This document shows, in pieces, positions 12,974 to 25,390 of a stretch of DNA of 64,000 nt (the stretch's first letter is position 1; the number at the start of each line of letters is the position of its first letter). The position numbers and the translations under genes are program-made. Location: positions 4,366,267-4,430,266 of the forward strand of contig OZ026551.1 of the NCBI GenBank assembly GCA_964020155.1, given 5' to 3'. The notes beneath the pieces are model-generated. The model was not told the DNA's origin. It saw only the letters and a program-made list of their open reading frames with translations, and made no database searches. This stretch comes from Chondrilla cf. caribensis (Eukaryota; Porifera; Demospongiae; Chondrillida; Chondrillidae).

Positions 12974-15500
12974 CTGTTGAGACAAAATGTAACACTTTTG
13001 CATTGTAATATACTCTGTAATGTATGGTAAGCCAGGTCTTAGCCAAGTTTGGGACTGCTGCAATATGACTGGCTCCAACCACCACTTTAGCAAACATCTG
13101 AGAAGTTGTCCTTAAATTACGTACGTGTACATACAGTATGTACCATTCAATTTGTTTTGTTATTGTTGTGTTTTGGGGGACTGAATAGCTAATATATTCA
13201 GTGAACAATAGTCATGAACACATAAGTGACGTAGACTAAAACCTCAGTTTTGTATACAATTTATATGTGGTTAGCATGGACTATACTGAATAGACTGTTT
13301 ACATTAGCTTTTGTGAATATACGTACTATGTGAATGCATGACAGGATGTGAAAGCTACCTGAACACTTATTTACAAAAGAGACAAGGAAATGTTTGCAGC
13401 TTTGAATGTAAGTTGTAAAGTGTTGAGAAAACACTGAAGTTGAAACCAAACACAATGCATTGTCTAAGTAAAATGTACCATAGCCACTCTATAGACAATG
13501 TGTAACAGTATGAGTATGACTATGTGCATGGCTTATGTGTTAGTTGGTATATAGTCTTAGTGCATGTGTATGATACTTGTGAGCTTCTGTTTGTGTATGT
13601 TGGTATTGATTGCAAAGCACACCACTTAGGACATTAACCACCACAACTGCTTAGGTCAAATCCTTTCATTGTATGCACTCATTCTTTATTCCATTTTGAT
13701 AAGCATGTTTCCAATCTCCGTGTAGTATTCTCACTTGTTCTTTAGACATTGTTTTGATATCAAAAAACCCTATAAACCTAACCCTTTCATCTTTGAAAGT
13801 CATTCAGCTTAGTTTCCTATATGAAAGCCTCGTGATCTTGATAGAGAGCCTGAAACCTGAGCAATGACCATTGTCGAGATTTACAACACACCTGCAGAAA
13901 TGTTTACACAATGTATTGATACAAACCACTAAACATACTCACAGGACAAGGTATAGTGCTGAATACTAGAAGGCCCTCAAATATTACAGTTTGATGCTGT
14001 AATACAAAACATACAAACCATAATATGACAGGTTTGGAAGTGAATATCATAAATTTGGTAATAATTATTAATAGTATTGACATATTGATATGGCTTAAAT
14101 CGACGAGTTAATATAATTAAAAAGAGACAAACATATACCATTAACATGTGTGCATGCATAACATAATGTACAAATACTGTTTACCTCAATTTCTACTTCT
14201 AATTTATGATCTCTGTCTGTATGACAGAATAGACAGATAACTCCAAATGTACCTAAAACAATGAAAATGGCATAATGCACAGATTATCTACAAAACGGTA
14301 CTGGACAGTTGTCTACATTCATAACCAAGGACCTATAGTATATCCCTTTATTAAATGAATAAACAATGTACACAAACATGTATGTGTAAACTTGTGCACG
14401 CATACATGAACCAATGCACAGGTACAGAACTTTGTGTACAATGTCATATGACTGTAGCTACTTATTTATGTGTCTATATACATACTAGATAATACAGTTA
14501 TGATATGTATGTAATACGGATACAACAATTTTGCACTGCATGTCTGATCACATCATGCAATATGATGGTGTTGCACATACTTGTAATGTTTGTAATACAT
14601 TATTGCATGTATGCTAATCATATATATGTTCCTTTATTTCATATTTAGTTTCCATAATCAACTGTATACTCATGTGTACACATGTACGTATATATAACAT
14701 ATAGTACATGACACACCCATTAAACTTACTGAGCAGAACTCTAAATATTTCCATGGCCACCACTGCAGATATTGCTCGTATATTGACTCATTAGGATAGT
14801 GATATCGAGCCACCAGTAATGGATTATATATGTGATATGTATAGAAACAAATTCTGTGAACCAGCAGATGTCGATAAATATATAAACTAAGGATTTTCTG
14901 TTAATATTTTACATTCATATAATGATGAGCAATTTCAAGTAAATGAAAATTAATAAGCGGTAAATCATAATATGGCACAACCATTTAGGAATTAATGTAA
15001 CATTTGTATGCTTACAAGACAAAAACTGAAGCTGTAACGAACCACAGTACATTCATATCACTAAGTATTATAGCAAGGTGCTGTTATCACTATGTTTGAA
15101 GTCTGCAGTTTACCTCAAACAATGGCATAATGGAACAAATTTTGCACATACAAATGACATGAAACTGTTTAATAATGAAATGTTCATAGTACATATCCAC
15201 ATTTTATCCTTTTTGTATGACATATGTGACTGGAGCAATGGTGCTGTTGCTCATAATCATCATACAGCATATGACATGGAGTACCAAACACAAGTAGTAT
15301 TATTAAAAAAGAAAAAAAACAAATTTTGAAAAGAAACCTATAGTTTACTGTTGTGATCTGTGATTGAATATGAACTCATTACATAATTATCCATGGTCAC
15401 ACTGCATGGGAAAAGCAATAGTGTTTACTGACCCAGAGTTTACAATGAGGCAAGCATGCATGAAATAGATGAATATAATTACCCATTTGAGTACTATAAT
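12974..15500. other. Intergenic region with decayed RPTP intron and 3'-flank sequence
   Basis: Part of this stretch (13040-13470) is paralogous to 26620-27010. The segment around 14200-14350 matches 27720-27850. Blocks near 14260 and 15117 carry the recurring string around aacaatgaaaatg(g/a)cataatg also found beside other genes. I see no intact exon. Confidence 0.6.
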
Positions 15501-15599
15501 CACACAATTCACAGTTTTGAAGTTAGCATACGTAAGCACATTATGCTAACTGCAAAAATTATGGTATCGAAGGGTTCAAGGTATGTACTGATCCTAAGG
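15501..15599 (-). pseudogene. Relic of the last RPTP exon (D2 C-terminus) behind gene C
   Basis: The acceptor and first codons (CCTTAG then GATCAGTAC, Asp-Gln-Tyr) and the final part (GCTAACTTCAAAACTGTGAATTGTGTGA) match the last exons of A (44489-44569) and B (28706-28786). The middle is replaced and the frame hits a stop soon after DQY. It starts only about 160 bp beyond the stop codon of gene C. Confidence 0.8.
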
Positions 15600-15699
15600 A
15601 GAGAAGGGATGCAGACAAATTATACACATATAAATGTGCTCATGCATATATGCATACATATAAATATGAAAATGCACATACATGCACAAACATGCACAC

Positions 15700-15750
15700 A
15701 CACACATGAACACATACACACACACATACACACACACACACACACACAGA
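15700..15750. repeat. (CA)n microsatellite next to the gene C stop
   Basis: Imperfect CA tract directly 3' of gene C and near the D2 last-exon relic. The same neighbourhood (CA tract beside the last D2 exon) occurs in A and B. Confidence 0.9.
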
Positions 15751-15762
15751 CACTCAGTCTAT

Positions 15763-16138
15763 TCAATAAATTTTCACTCCTTCGTATGCTGGGCTTGTTG
15801 TCATAGTTACGTCAGGACAAGGACCCTCATCTACTGCCTCATAAATGGCTTCCACTCTGTAGACAAACAATAACAAGGTTGTGTGCATTCATACATCCCA
15901 CAGTTGTAGGGATTGTAAGGATCCTATATACATATACTCAGTTGTTCATGTACTTACTTGCTTGGTGGTTTGTTTGAAGTGAGTTGTTTTGGATGTCGTC
16001 TCAGTTTACACACTCCACACATTATTCCCACCACTAGCAGCACAGTCACTGCACCAACTGCTAGCCCACCAAAGAACCCACCCACACCAACAGCTGAATC
16101 ATCATCCTGACATTGACACACTGAAGGTTTCATTAATA
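15763..16138 (-). other. Gene C transmembrane exon and tyrosine-motif tail
   Basis: The exon 15958-16138 encodes an extracellular CQCQDDD stem, about 28 hydrophobic residues and a basic stop-transfer (CKLRRHPK). It leaves in phase 2 at AA|GTAAGT. The last exon, 15763-15856, encodes IYEAV (Tyr about 1392), 15 residues, then AYEGV (Tyr about 1411), and ends in KIY-stop. The paired YxxV motifs resemble SH2-docking or ITAM-like sequences, but the spacing is longer than a classical ITAM and Val replaces Leu/Ile. Confidence 0.85.
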
Positions 16139-19100
16139 CTGTGAGGACAAAAATATTAAACACGACATATAATTACTATCATATTATGTCTTCTACAACA
16201 GTAGAAATTGGTATACGCAATTTTGCTAATATAATTTGTGTATGTGCAAGTAAAAAGGGCCCTTAAGCAATTTTTTGTCAAATGCACTTTTTGGTATTGT
16301 TCGATAGCCTATTCCACACTGCAGACGATGACGCTATCATTCAGATCATAGGAGCTACTATTTATGTGCTACTGGTCTTTGATTGAATAAACAGAAAACC
16401 AAAAATTTGGAACAATTTAGCCGTTTTGATAAATTCTGAACATTTTGATAACAATGGCTAAGGGCCCTTTTCGCTTGCACGCTCACATGTAGACAAAGTG
16501 ATTAGAACTGCTTCATTGGGCATTTCAGGTGTAAATCCTATTGTAGCAAACTTTGAGGGTAAAAATGTCGAGGTCGGTGAAGTGGAAAGATGAAAATGCC
16601 ACGTGTACCTGATGAGTAACTTATCTTGGATATCCCCTCCAGGGACAGGACTGGTGAAACCTACAACACTGTACACTAGGCTGAAAACTGACACAATATC
16701 CATAGGTGAACATGCTCACCATACTCCCTGTCTCCTTTATTCTTTCCATTCCCAGTTGAAACTTGAACTGTGAAGATGTACACATTCTGAGGGTCCAATC
16801 CTGTAATGGCTACACTTGAAGAAGTAGTGTTGACAGTTCCGGAAGTACTACCGTCATCTGATGTGTATGTGATGAGGTAAAGGGGGAAACCCCTAGCTTC
16901 AGCGTAGGAGAGTGGTTTCCAGGTGACCAACACAGAACTGGCAGTTGACCACTCAATAGTGACACTATCGACAGCTTTGATTGGAACTGATGTGATGGTG
17001 AATGAACCAGATTGTTATGTACCATGATGATGACTGCACAGAAAGAGTAAATAAGCATTTAATTCACCTCCTTCACTGGAAAACACAACTGTGGACACAG
17101 CATCTCCAAACCCCTGACTTGTACCAGCTCTAACACCTACTCTATATGGAGTCTGACCAGCTGTGAGAATAGCAGAGACACTTCACCAGTTTTGTTAGAC
17201 TGTTTTCAATTAATTAATAGCACTTGTCTGGACTCACTCAAATTTGTCAACACTACCGGTGGGTTGGATACTGTGAGCTTCATGTCTGCACCACCAAGTA
17301 CACCATACGTCACCTCATAGCTCTCAATATCTCCATTAGTAACAGCAGGTGCTACCCAGCTGATCCTCACACTTCCTTCAGATTGTGGGATAACCTCAAA
17401 AGTCAAATTTCTGACTGGCCCAGGAACTAAAAAGTGGATGATAAGATACTGTTATTGTGATTCACAGTTCTCCTACAATACAATGTATGCAACATACTCA
17501 CCACCATCCAATGTCCTGATTGTCACTTCTCCAGTAAAAGGTCCCGTCCCATTCACAGTAGAGGCAGCCACCCTCACTGTGTATTCACTACCTGCACTCA
17601 GCCCTGTGATGTTGTAGTAGAGGTTCTCTGGAGTGCTGAAGGTGGGGGTCTGTACATCAACAGTGATGTTCTCATCTCTTGATGACAGATCAATGATGTA
17701 GTTGATGATAATTCCGTGCCTTTTACCAGCCGGAGGGATGGTCCAAGACAAAATAATACAGGTGGTGCTGTGGCTGCTACCAAGTACATTACTAGGTGGT
17801 TGTGAGGGAACTGCATTCAAAAAGGAGAAGAAAACACATTCTAATATAATATAAAATTAAAATGTTACCATAAGTTGCTATAGCTATTGAAAAGTTCAGT
17901 TCATTGACATACATCATCCTGATAAAAAGATGATGGTCAAATTGAAATAAATATTAGCTTGAATCAAATGTACAGAATGTAATTTACCTAGTTGTATACT
18001 TTATGATGTGTGTATTTAGGGACAGCTAGCAATGTGATCATCACTAAGGTGTATGTATGCAAGTTTACTAGTCCAGGAGAGAAAACTCACTGTCACTGTA
18101 GGTCCTAGCTGTACCAGTCACAGGTACACTCAGTCCTCCCTTATTACCAGCTTGTACTGATATGGTGTACTCTTCATATGGATGGAGACCAGTGAGGGTC
18201 AGGGTAGTGTTTGGAGTAGTTGTACTATTCTTTTCAGTCAGTGGAGAGCTGTAGTTGACATGGTACACTAGTGATTGATGGTTGGTTGGAGCAATCCAAG
18301 TAACAGTAATGGCTCTTGAAGTGGCTTCAAGGAGCAGCCTAGTTGGTGCTGTAGAAAATTGAGAAGATACTATAGTCCAAGACTGTAAGTTGTTTGCTCC
18401 TTTATTAAATATTCCCAATTGCGGTAGTCATCATTGCTGAAATGTGTTTGATATGTAAATAATGTGCAATCTATTCTAAGGCAACAGGATAAAAATGACC
18501 ATCTTATTTACTAGGATTAACATCAAATCTTTTAGATATTTCCTATTTGAAAACAAACAGACTTGTATGTTAGTATTGCTAAAGTGCATACCATTAACTT
18601 GGGACATATTATAGTGCCATAAAGTGCCAACTCACCTTCAGGTGTTGTTAGCCTTGTAACGTTGATCATCTTAGTGTCGTAGCTGTTTTGAACAGTGTAG
18701 GTAATGGTATACCATGTGTTGGGTTCGAGTTTTGATATGGTGATACTTGGGGAGTATGATACATTAGTAGGATCATCACTGGATCCAGTCTCCTCATAGG
18801 ACACACCTCCTGGAGGACCACTTGGAATAACAGTAATGGAGGAGGTATTGACAGCACTCACTTTCAAGCTTATGTTGTCAGGTTCTAGGGACAACAAAGG
18901 GTTAAAGTACACGTAAAGTGACTGTAGACACATTTGCACATTGTACTTGTACGATATGCATGACTAAACTACTGAATTTCCACCTGAAGTTGGTCCCCAT
19001 GTTATGACCAGTACATTTATGGTAGTAGATGGGTTCACTTGGAGTGAAGTTACAGGTCCGAGAATATATGTATATAAGGTAGTGTAGAAAATAAAAGGAA

Positions 19101-22100
19101 AATAATATTGCTTTAATTATTAGTCTCAGCTATCTTAACATGTGACTTACTAGATGGCCTTATGTGCCCACCTCTCCCTTACCACATTGTCAATGGTTGT
19201 ACAATATATATAGAATTATTATACAAGCAATATATTATTATTAATTACACATTGAACGTGGTCAAAATACAAAACATTGCTACATTATAATCATCATCAA
19301 TCAAAACTCACTTCTTCCTGTAGTACCAACAACAAATTCTTCAGGTCCATACACTCCTGAGGACACAGCTCTGACATACACTGTATACCTAGTGTTAGCC
19401 CTCAGACCTGTCACATTGTACTCTGTAGCTGTCACTGATCTTGATATGGTGACATGAGGAGGAACCACTCTCAGTCTGTATGTTAAACCACCGTGAGCCT
19501 TGTCCACAGGAGGACTCCATCTGAGATGTAATGCTGGTACACCATTCACTGCTATCGGGGTAGCTGAGAGAGATCGTACTGGACCAGGAACTTGTCAAAA
19601 GAAATGGAAAGGTTCTTAGATAAAAACAAGTTTTCATTTATTGAAAGTGTAATATTCACTGCAAATCTGGCATCATCAATCAAATCCTACAGTGACTCAC
19701 TTCTTAATGTGGTAGTAGCAAAAGACACTTCAGGTCCATACACTCCTGAGGACACAGCACTGACATACACTGTATAGCTAGTGTTAGCCCTCAGACCTGT
19801 CACATTGTACTCTGTAGCTGTCATTGGTCTTGATATGGTGACATAAGGAGGAGGAACCACTCTCAGTCTGTATGTTAAACCACCTCCAGCCTTGTCCACA
19901 GGAGGACTCCATCTAAGATGTAATGCTGGTATACCATTCACTGCTTTTGGAGTAGCTGAGAGAGATCGTACTGGACCAGGAGCTTGTCAAAAGAAATGGG
20001 ACAGTTCTTAGATTAAACATACACTGTATACCTAGTGTTAACCATTTTAGGAGGACTTAAGATAAAATGGACACACCAGGGTTGAGGGTGAGCTGATGTC
20101 CAGAATGTTTTTATTAATGAGATCTCGGATATACATGAAATTGGCATGAAATTGGTTTGGGTGCCTATATTTCAATTTATTGAAACTGGCAGTAGTTAAC
20201 AGTTGTTGACAAGTTTGTTTTATGCAGTTTAATGTGTGCCCCACTACATATTATGAGCGTTATACTTAAATAATCAATTGAAAACGTCTCACCAGAGGAA
20301 TAGTGGCTGAATAAACCTTTATTTTTCATTTAACTTCAAATGTGACCATCATACACACATGGGCTGTTAATATCTCAGGTCTCAGGTAAGGCGAAAATGG
20401 GCTTTCTCATTTTAACCAGCGAGCAAGTAATTGTCATCCAAACGGATTATCCCAACAGTTGGAAACATTATATGGTCCGAAATCCCTACTAGATATACAC
20501 ATCCATACCTTCTGGTAAGGTGTACACGTCAACATCAGAGCTGTTGGTTGACCCGTAGTCATTACTGGCTTGCACCCTCATTGTGTATCCAGTGTTGGAC
20601 TGGAGACCAGTAATGAACACATTGTTAGCAGAGCTGAATGTGGCTGGGTGTCTGGTGAACTGCTGTCCATCTTCTTTGTAGAACACCACATACCGACTAC
20701 CAACTGAGGGAGATATCCTTAAGGTAACAGATGAAGTGGACAATCGTTGACCAGTAAGCTGTGTCACTGTGAAACTAGGTGGTCCTTTGGAGGAGATACA
20801 AAGCATAAAATAAAGTGTGACAAGAATTATAGACAAGGATATCATAACATTGATTCTCTACTTATAATTGTTCAAATGGTTCAATGTTCTTTCAATTTTC
20901 CAAGAATTGCATTCCATTGAAATAGATGGAGGTTTCACTGCAATTATGATATTTTCACATGTTGACACTGCCCTCATATTTCCGTGAATTGCAATCTAAT
21001 TTTTCTTCTCCGTGGAATGAGGGAAAATTAGTGATATTTTTAGTTACAGATATTGAACCATTCAAAATGAAACCGTGTTAAAAATATAAAATTTCCCTCA
21101 TAGAAGTGATTGCAATGATTAATATGCACAATAGGAGATTATGACAAAATCCTACACTCACTTCTTCCTGTAGTACCAACATCAGATTCTTCAGGTCCAT
21201 ACACTCCTGAGGACACAGCTCTGACATACACTGTATACCTAGTGTTAGCCCTCAGACCTCTCACAATGTACTGTGTAGCTGTCACTGGTCTTGATATGGT
21301 GACATAAGGAGGAGGAGCCACTCTCAGTCTGTATGTTAAACCACCTCCAGCCTTGTCCACAGGAGGACTCCATCTGAGATGTAATGCTGGTACACCATTC
21401 ACTGCTATTGGGGTGGCTGAGAGGGATTGTACTGGACCAGGACCTTGTCAAAGGGAATAGGAAGGCTCTTAGATAAAAACAACTTTAAGATCATTCAAGT
21501 GGAATATTCACTGCACATCTGGTATCATCAAACAAATCAAATCCTACAGTGACTCACTTCCTAATGTGGTAGTAGCAATAGACACTTCAGGTCCATACAA
21601 TCCCAAGGACACAGCTCTGACATACACTGTATACCTAGTGTTAGCCCTCAGACCTCTCACATTGTACTCTGTAGCTGTCACTGGTCTTGATATTGTGACA
21701 TGGGGAGGAACCACTCTCAGTCTGTATGTTAAACCACCTCCAGCCTTGTCCACAGGAGGACTCCATCTAAGATGTAATGCTGGTACACCATTCACTGCTA
21801 TCGGGGTAGCTGAGAGGGATCGTACTGGACCAGGACCTTGTCAAAGGAAAGTAGAAGGTTCTTAGATAAATAACAACTTTTCATTTATTGAAAGTGTAAT
21901 AATATTATTCACTGTACACTGGTATCATCAAACAAATCAAATCCTACAGCGACTCACTTCCTATAGTGATAGTAGCAATAGACACTTCAGGTCCAACCAA
22001 TCCCGATGACCTAGCACTGATATACACTGTATACCTAGTGTTAGCCCTCAGACCTGTCACATTGTACTCTGTAGCTGTCACTGGTCTTGATATGGTGACA

Positions 22101-25100
22101 TTAGGAGGATCCACTCTCAGTCTGTATGTTAAACCACCTCCAGCCTTGTCCACAGGAGGACTCCATCTAAGATGTAATGCTGGTACACCATTCACTGCTA
22201 TCGGGGTAGCTGAGAGAGATCGTACTGGACCAGGACCTTGTCAAAGGAAAGTAGAAGGTTCTTAGATAAATAACAACTTTTCATTTATTGAAAGTGTAAT
22301 AATATTATTCACTGTACACTGGTATCATCAAACAAATCAAATCCTACAGCGACTCACTTCCTATAGTGATAGTAGCAATAGACACTTCAGGTCCAACCAA
22401 TCCCGATGACCTAGCACTGATATACACTGTATACCTAGTGTTAGCCCTCAGACCTGTCACATTGTACTCTGTAGCTGTCACTGGTCTTGATATGGTGACA
22501 TTAGGAGGATCCACTCTCAGTCTGTATGTCAAACCACCTTGAGCCTTGTCCACAGGAGGACTCCATCTGAGATGTAATGCTGGTACACCATTTGCTGAAA
22601 ATGGGGTAGCTGAGAAGGATCGTACTGGACCAGGAACTTATGAAGAGAAACAAAGTTTCCAATCAAGATTTGCACTTTAGTATACCGTATAGCCATGACT
22701 ATTGAAGAATATTTGGCGATTTGGGGCTAATTTAATCTTTGGGGATTGTCTTCAAGTGGGTTATAATTATATTCATAGCCTATGAATATAGTAAGATGAA
22801 AGGAAGAAACAATTGCATCATGAGGCTATATGTGTTTCTGAGCCACAATTCGGCAGAATTTTATTAGATTAGCTATTAGATTTGAAAAATCGCCAATTCG
22901 ACAAAATAAATTCCCCTCCGATATTTCTGGCTATACGGTAGTGTAATTATAATTGATGTTATTCCCATCATTTTAAGTAATGTGAAACTTGTTTGAACAT
23001 GGGAATTAGTGGAGTAGTAGGCTATCATGGCAATGAGTGGAAATTTACAAATTAATGTAAAATGTGGCACAAAAGTGGATGTAAACCATGCAATGTTTTC
23101 ATAGGTTAAGAAATACATATTGTGTTTATTGAATACCTCCAGGTGTCGTTGCTTGTCCAACATCACTCCATGCTCCTCTACCAGCTGCTGAAACAGCTCT
23201 CAGTCGAACATCATAACTAGTGTTAGGAGATAGTCCTCTCCAGTTATGTTTCCTTGATCGTGATGATCTCACTGGTGGTATACTCCAACTAGTGTCACTA
23301 CTGATCTTGTACTGAACCTCATAAGAAGTGATGGGACAATCACTTTGAGGAGTTGTCCAGGATACAGATATTCCAACCTCAGAAGGGAGGTATAGTACAT
23401 GGAAAACTCCAATCAATGTTGGTCTGGAAGGAGCTGAATGGAAATAATCTCACATTAAGTTACACATCAACTAATCCCACATACATGCATGGGTTACAAG
23501 CATCATGACTGAAGTTCAACTGGGACTTTTAAGGCTTACTACAATAACATTTCAAATTCTCAAATTAATAATATAATCCATTTGCCTCCTCAACATTCCA
23601 ATCATTATAGAATTCAAGAGTGTTGAAAACAATTAAAGTAGAGGTACACTGATACAGGATTTAACTAAAATTTGGATACCAGATGAAGTAAGATAAAATA
23701 TTCCAATACCAATAACCAATTGGATATTCAAGTTGTACACAAAATTGGTAGTATAGGAGTTGCTGGATTTACTCCCACGAGAATACATAAATACTGCTCA
23801 GATCACAAAAATGAAATTGGAGTCCTAATTCAGTGAGTTTAAATGACCCGATTGAGCAATCTTATCTTGGACTTTCTCGTTCTGTGGTGAACACAGGTAA
23901 AACTTACCAACACATGACAAGAAATTTGATATAGTATTATCAGCAACAATACAGCTAATACCGACATGAGAGAATATTGGCCGATAAGCCGATAATTGAT
24001 AGGCCAATGAAATACTGGTGCATCCCTAATTAAAAGAATAATTATTGTATTGTCAAGAGTCAAAATGTATTAATTATTTAAAAATAATGTATGATAAGTT
24101 GTTTTTCAATCATAAGTACAATACAATACATTTCCCACTCACCATTACAAGTGATTCGTTGCACTCGGTCACTGTATGGTCCTTGTCTACCTGATGACAC
24201 AGCTCTCACCCAGATGTAGTAGGTTTTTCCTTTACGTAGTCGACCCAGTGTGGTAGATGTACCAGTGATTCCTCTAGCACCACAGTATGCACCAGATGGT
24301 GGATCAGACTCTGTTCCATTATTCATACTGTAACATACAGTGTAGGTGATATTTATTCCAATGACTGCATTCCATGACACTCGCAAAAGTTGAGATGGAC
24401 CTTGTGCAGCCTTAGTGACATTGACATCTTGTACCTTGGAGAGTGATCCTTTGTGTAATAATAATATAGCCAATTAATTGAATTAATTGCAAAATTTCAA
24501 ATAGATTAATTTTATTGATAATACAGCAATATATCCAGCCTAGTGAGCATTAAAGCCCTCCAAATTTTCACCGGCTAATTGAGGAGGCACACCAGGGTTG
24601 AGGTTTGAGCTCAGGTCCATAAATGGTTTTATTATTGAGACCTCTGGTATGTGTATATTGTATGTGTTCATGGGTTATGTAGGTAGCTATAGTTCAATTT
24701 ATATACGCTTACATACATATAACTTATACTTGAAGTATATAGTTAATAGTAATTTGCCGACAGAGTAAGTCAGAGTGTTGTTCATAATTATTATTTGCAT
24801 ATTATAATAATTTGGAAATCACAAAACTTGATCAATGCAGTATACACTACATGATGAGCCTTACTAAGATAGTCAATCAAAACAATTTACCAGAGGAATA
24901 GTGGCTGGATATAAACCTTTATTTCCTCTTTAACAGACCAACATCCACATTCATGGGTTGTTATTAGTGGTCTCTTGCAAGGTAAAAGAGAGCTGTCACT
25001 GTCATAGTATAAGTTCGTGCTTGATTTCCCAGAAGAACCAGTGAGAAAGTAATTGTTGGTGTCTAAGTATCTATACTGTATATAACCGGAAAGTGAAGCT

Positions 25101-25390
25101 CAATGACATTGGTTAATCGACCCTTTGTGAACAGCTAGCCTGGAAGTCGGTGGAAAATATATCACAAAGGAAGGATGTTAGTTGGATAAGATAACTGTAA
25201 TATGATCTGAATGTTAATATGTAGTAATCTTAGTTTGAGAAGCATGTCGGTCTACAGCTAGACAGGCAGTATATTTTGAAGATCAACTGAACGTTAGACA
25301 GTATCACGTAATAAACTGACTCAGAGTGAACTTACGGCTCAAGACAGGAGCTAAAAATACAATCAAACACAACAAACTTCCCCACTTCAT
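15763..25390 (-). CDS. Gene C: 14-FN3 transmembrane receptor with a short tyrosine-motif tail and no phosphatase
   Basis: Exons in transcript order: 25336-25390, 24143-24448, 23137-23433, 22358-22636, 21958-22236, 21558-21836, 21162-21443, 20509-20784, 19701-19982, 19312-19590, 18636-18884, 18091-18348, 17502-17810, 17238-17426, 17068-17160, 16720-16986, 15958-16138, 15763-15856. The chain closes in frame at 1417 residues and a TGA. Exon 1 encodes a clear signal peptide, MKWGSLLCLIVFLAPVLS. Fourteen FN3 domains follow, then a transmembrane helix (about residues 1342-1370) and a tail of about 45 residues. Its five membrane-proximal FN3 domains match gene D closely, yet the transmembrane exon and tail are unrelated to the RPTP paralogues. 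Ligand and function are unknown; a non-catalytic adhesion or signalling partner is an inference. Confidence 0.9.
16244..16480. mobile_element. MITE-like element in the intron before the gene C transmembrane exon
   Basis: The ends are inverted copies: gtgcaag, two to three bases, aaaagggccctta at the left (from 16244) against taagggccctttt..cttgcac at the right (to 16480). About 237 bp long with no transposase. An open frame through it (about 16458-16703) is not supported as an exon. No clear target-site duplication was seen. Confidence 0.65.
18977..19060 (-). pseudogene. Relic FN3 exon inside a gene C intron
   Basis: The reverse strand reads GPVTSLQVNPSTTINVLVIT, then WGPTSGGN. This is the first third of the FN3 type found four times in gene D (7082-8740). 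The acceptor AG is lost and the rest of the domain is missing. Confidence 0.8.
20067..20440. repeat. Dispersed repeat, copy 1 (gene C intron)
   Basis: Begins acacaccagggttgagg and contains ccagaggaatagtggctg and aaacctttatt, ending near gcaagtaattgt. The same strings in the same order occur at 24584-25062. The element type is not recognised and no coding capacity is seen. Confidence 0.7.
21818..22530. repeat. 400-bp direct tandem duplication of an FN3 exon plus intron
   Basis: Positions 21818-22129 and 22218-22529 appear identical by eye at an offset of exactly 400 bp, covering intron and exon alike. Each unit holds one FN3 exon (21958-22236 and 22358-22636). Flanking copies are more diverged, so this is the most recent event in the FN3 array, or a recent conversion. 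Confidence 0.9.
22683..22940. mobile_element. MITE-like element in a gene C intron
   Basis: Terminal inverted repeat taccgtatagcca at the left against tggctatacggta at the right. Inner parts (atttggcgatttgggg against aaaatcgccaattcg) also pair loosely. About 258 bp, no coding sequence. Confidence 0.7.
24584..25062. repeat. Dispersed repeat, copy 2 (gene C intron 1)
   Basis: Second copy of the repeat at 20067-20440, in the same orientation and about 100 bp longer. It occupies most of the 887-bp intron 1, in the place where genes A and B carry their Ig exon. No Ig exon was found here. Confidence 0.7.

Larger units (their letters stand above)
16720..24448 (-). other. Gene C extracellular region: 14 FN3 domains
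   Basis: FN3 exons are phase 1-1. FN3-3 to FN3-6 (22358-22636, 21958-22236, 21558-21836, 21162-21443) and FN3-8 and FN3-9 (19701-19982, 19312-19590) are one amplified type carrying PALHLRWSPPVDKA and YTVYVRAVSSG-like segments. A different type (FN3-7, 20509-20784) interrupts them. FN3-13 is split over 17238-17426 and 17068-17160, as in gene D. Confidence 0.9.

Noticed and set aside
16458..16703. Open frame of about 80 residues before the gene C transmembrane exon
   Set aside because: It overlaps the inverted end of a MITE-like element and is not needed to join the flanking phase-1 exons.
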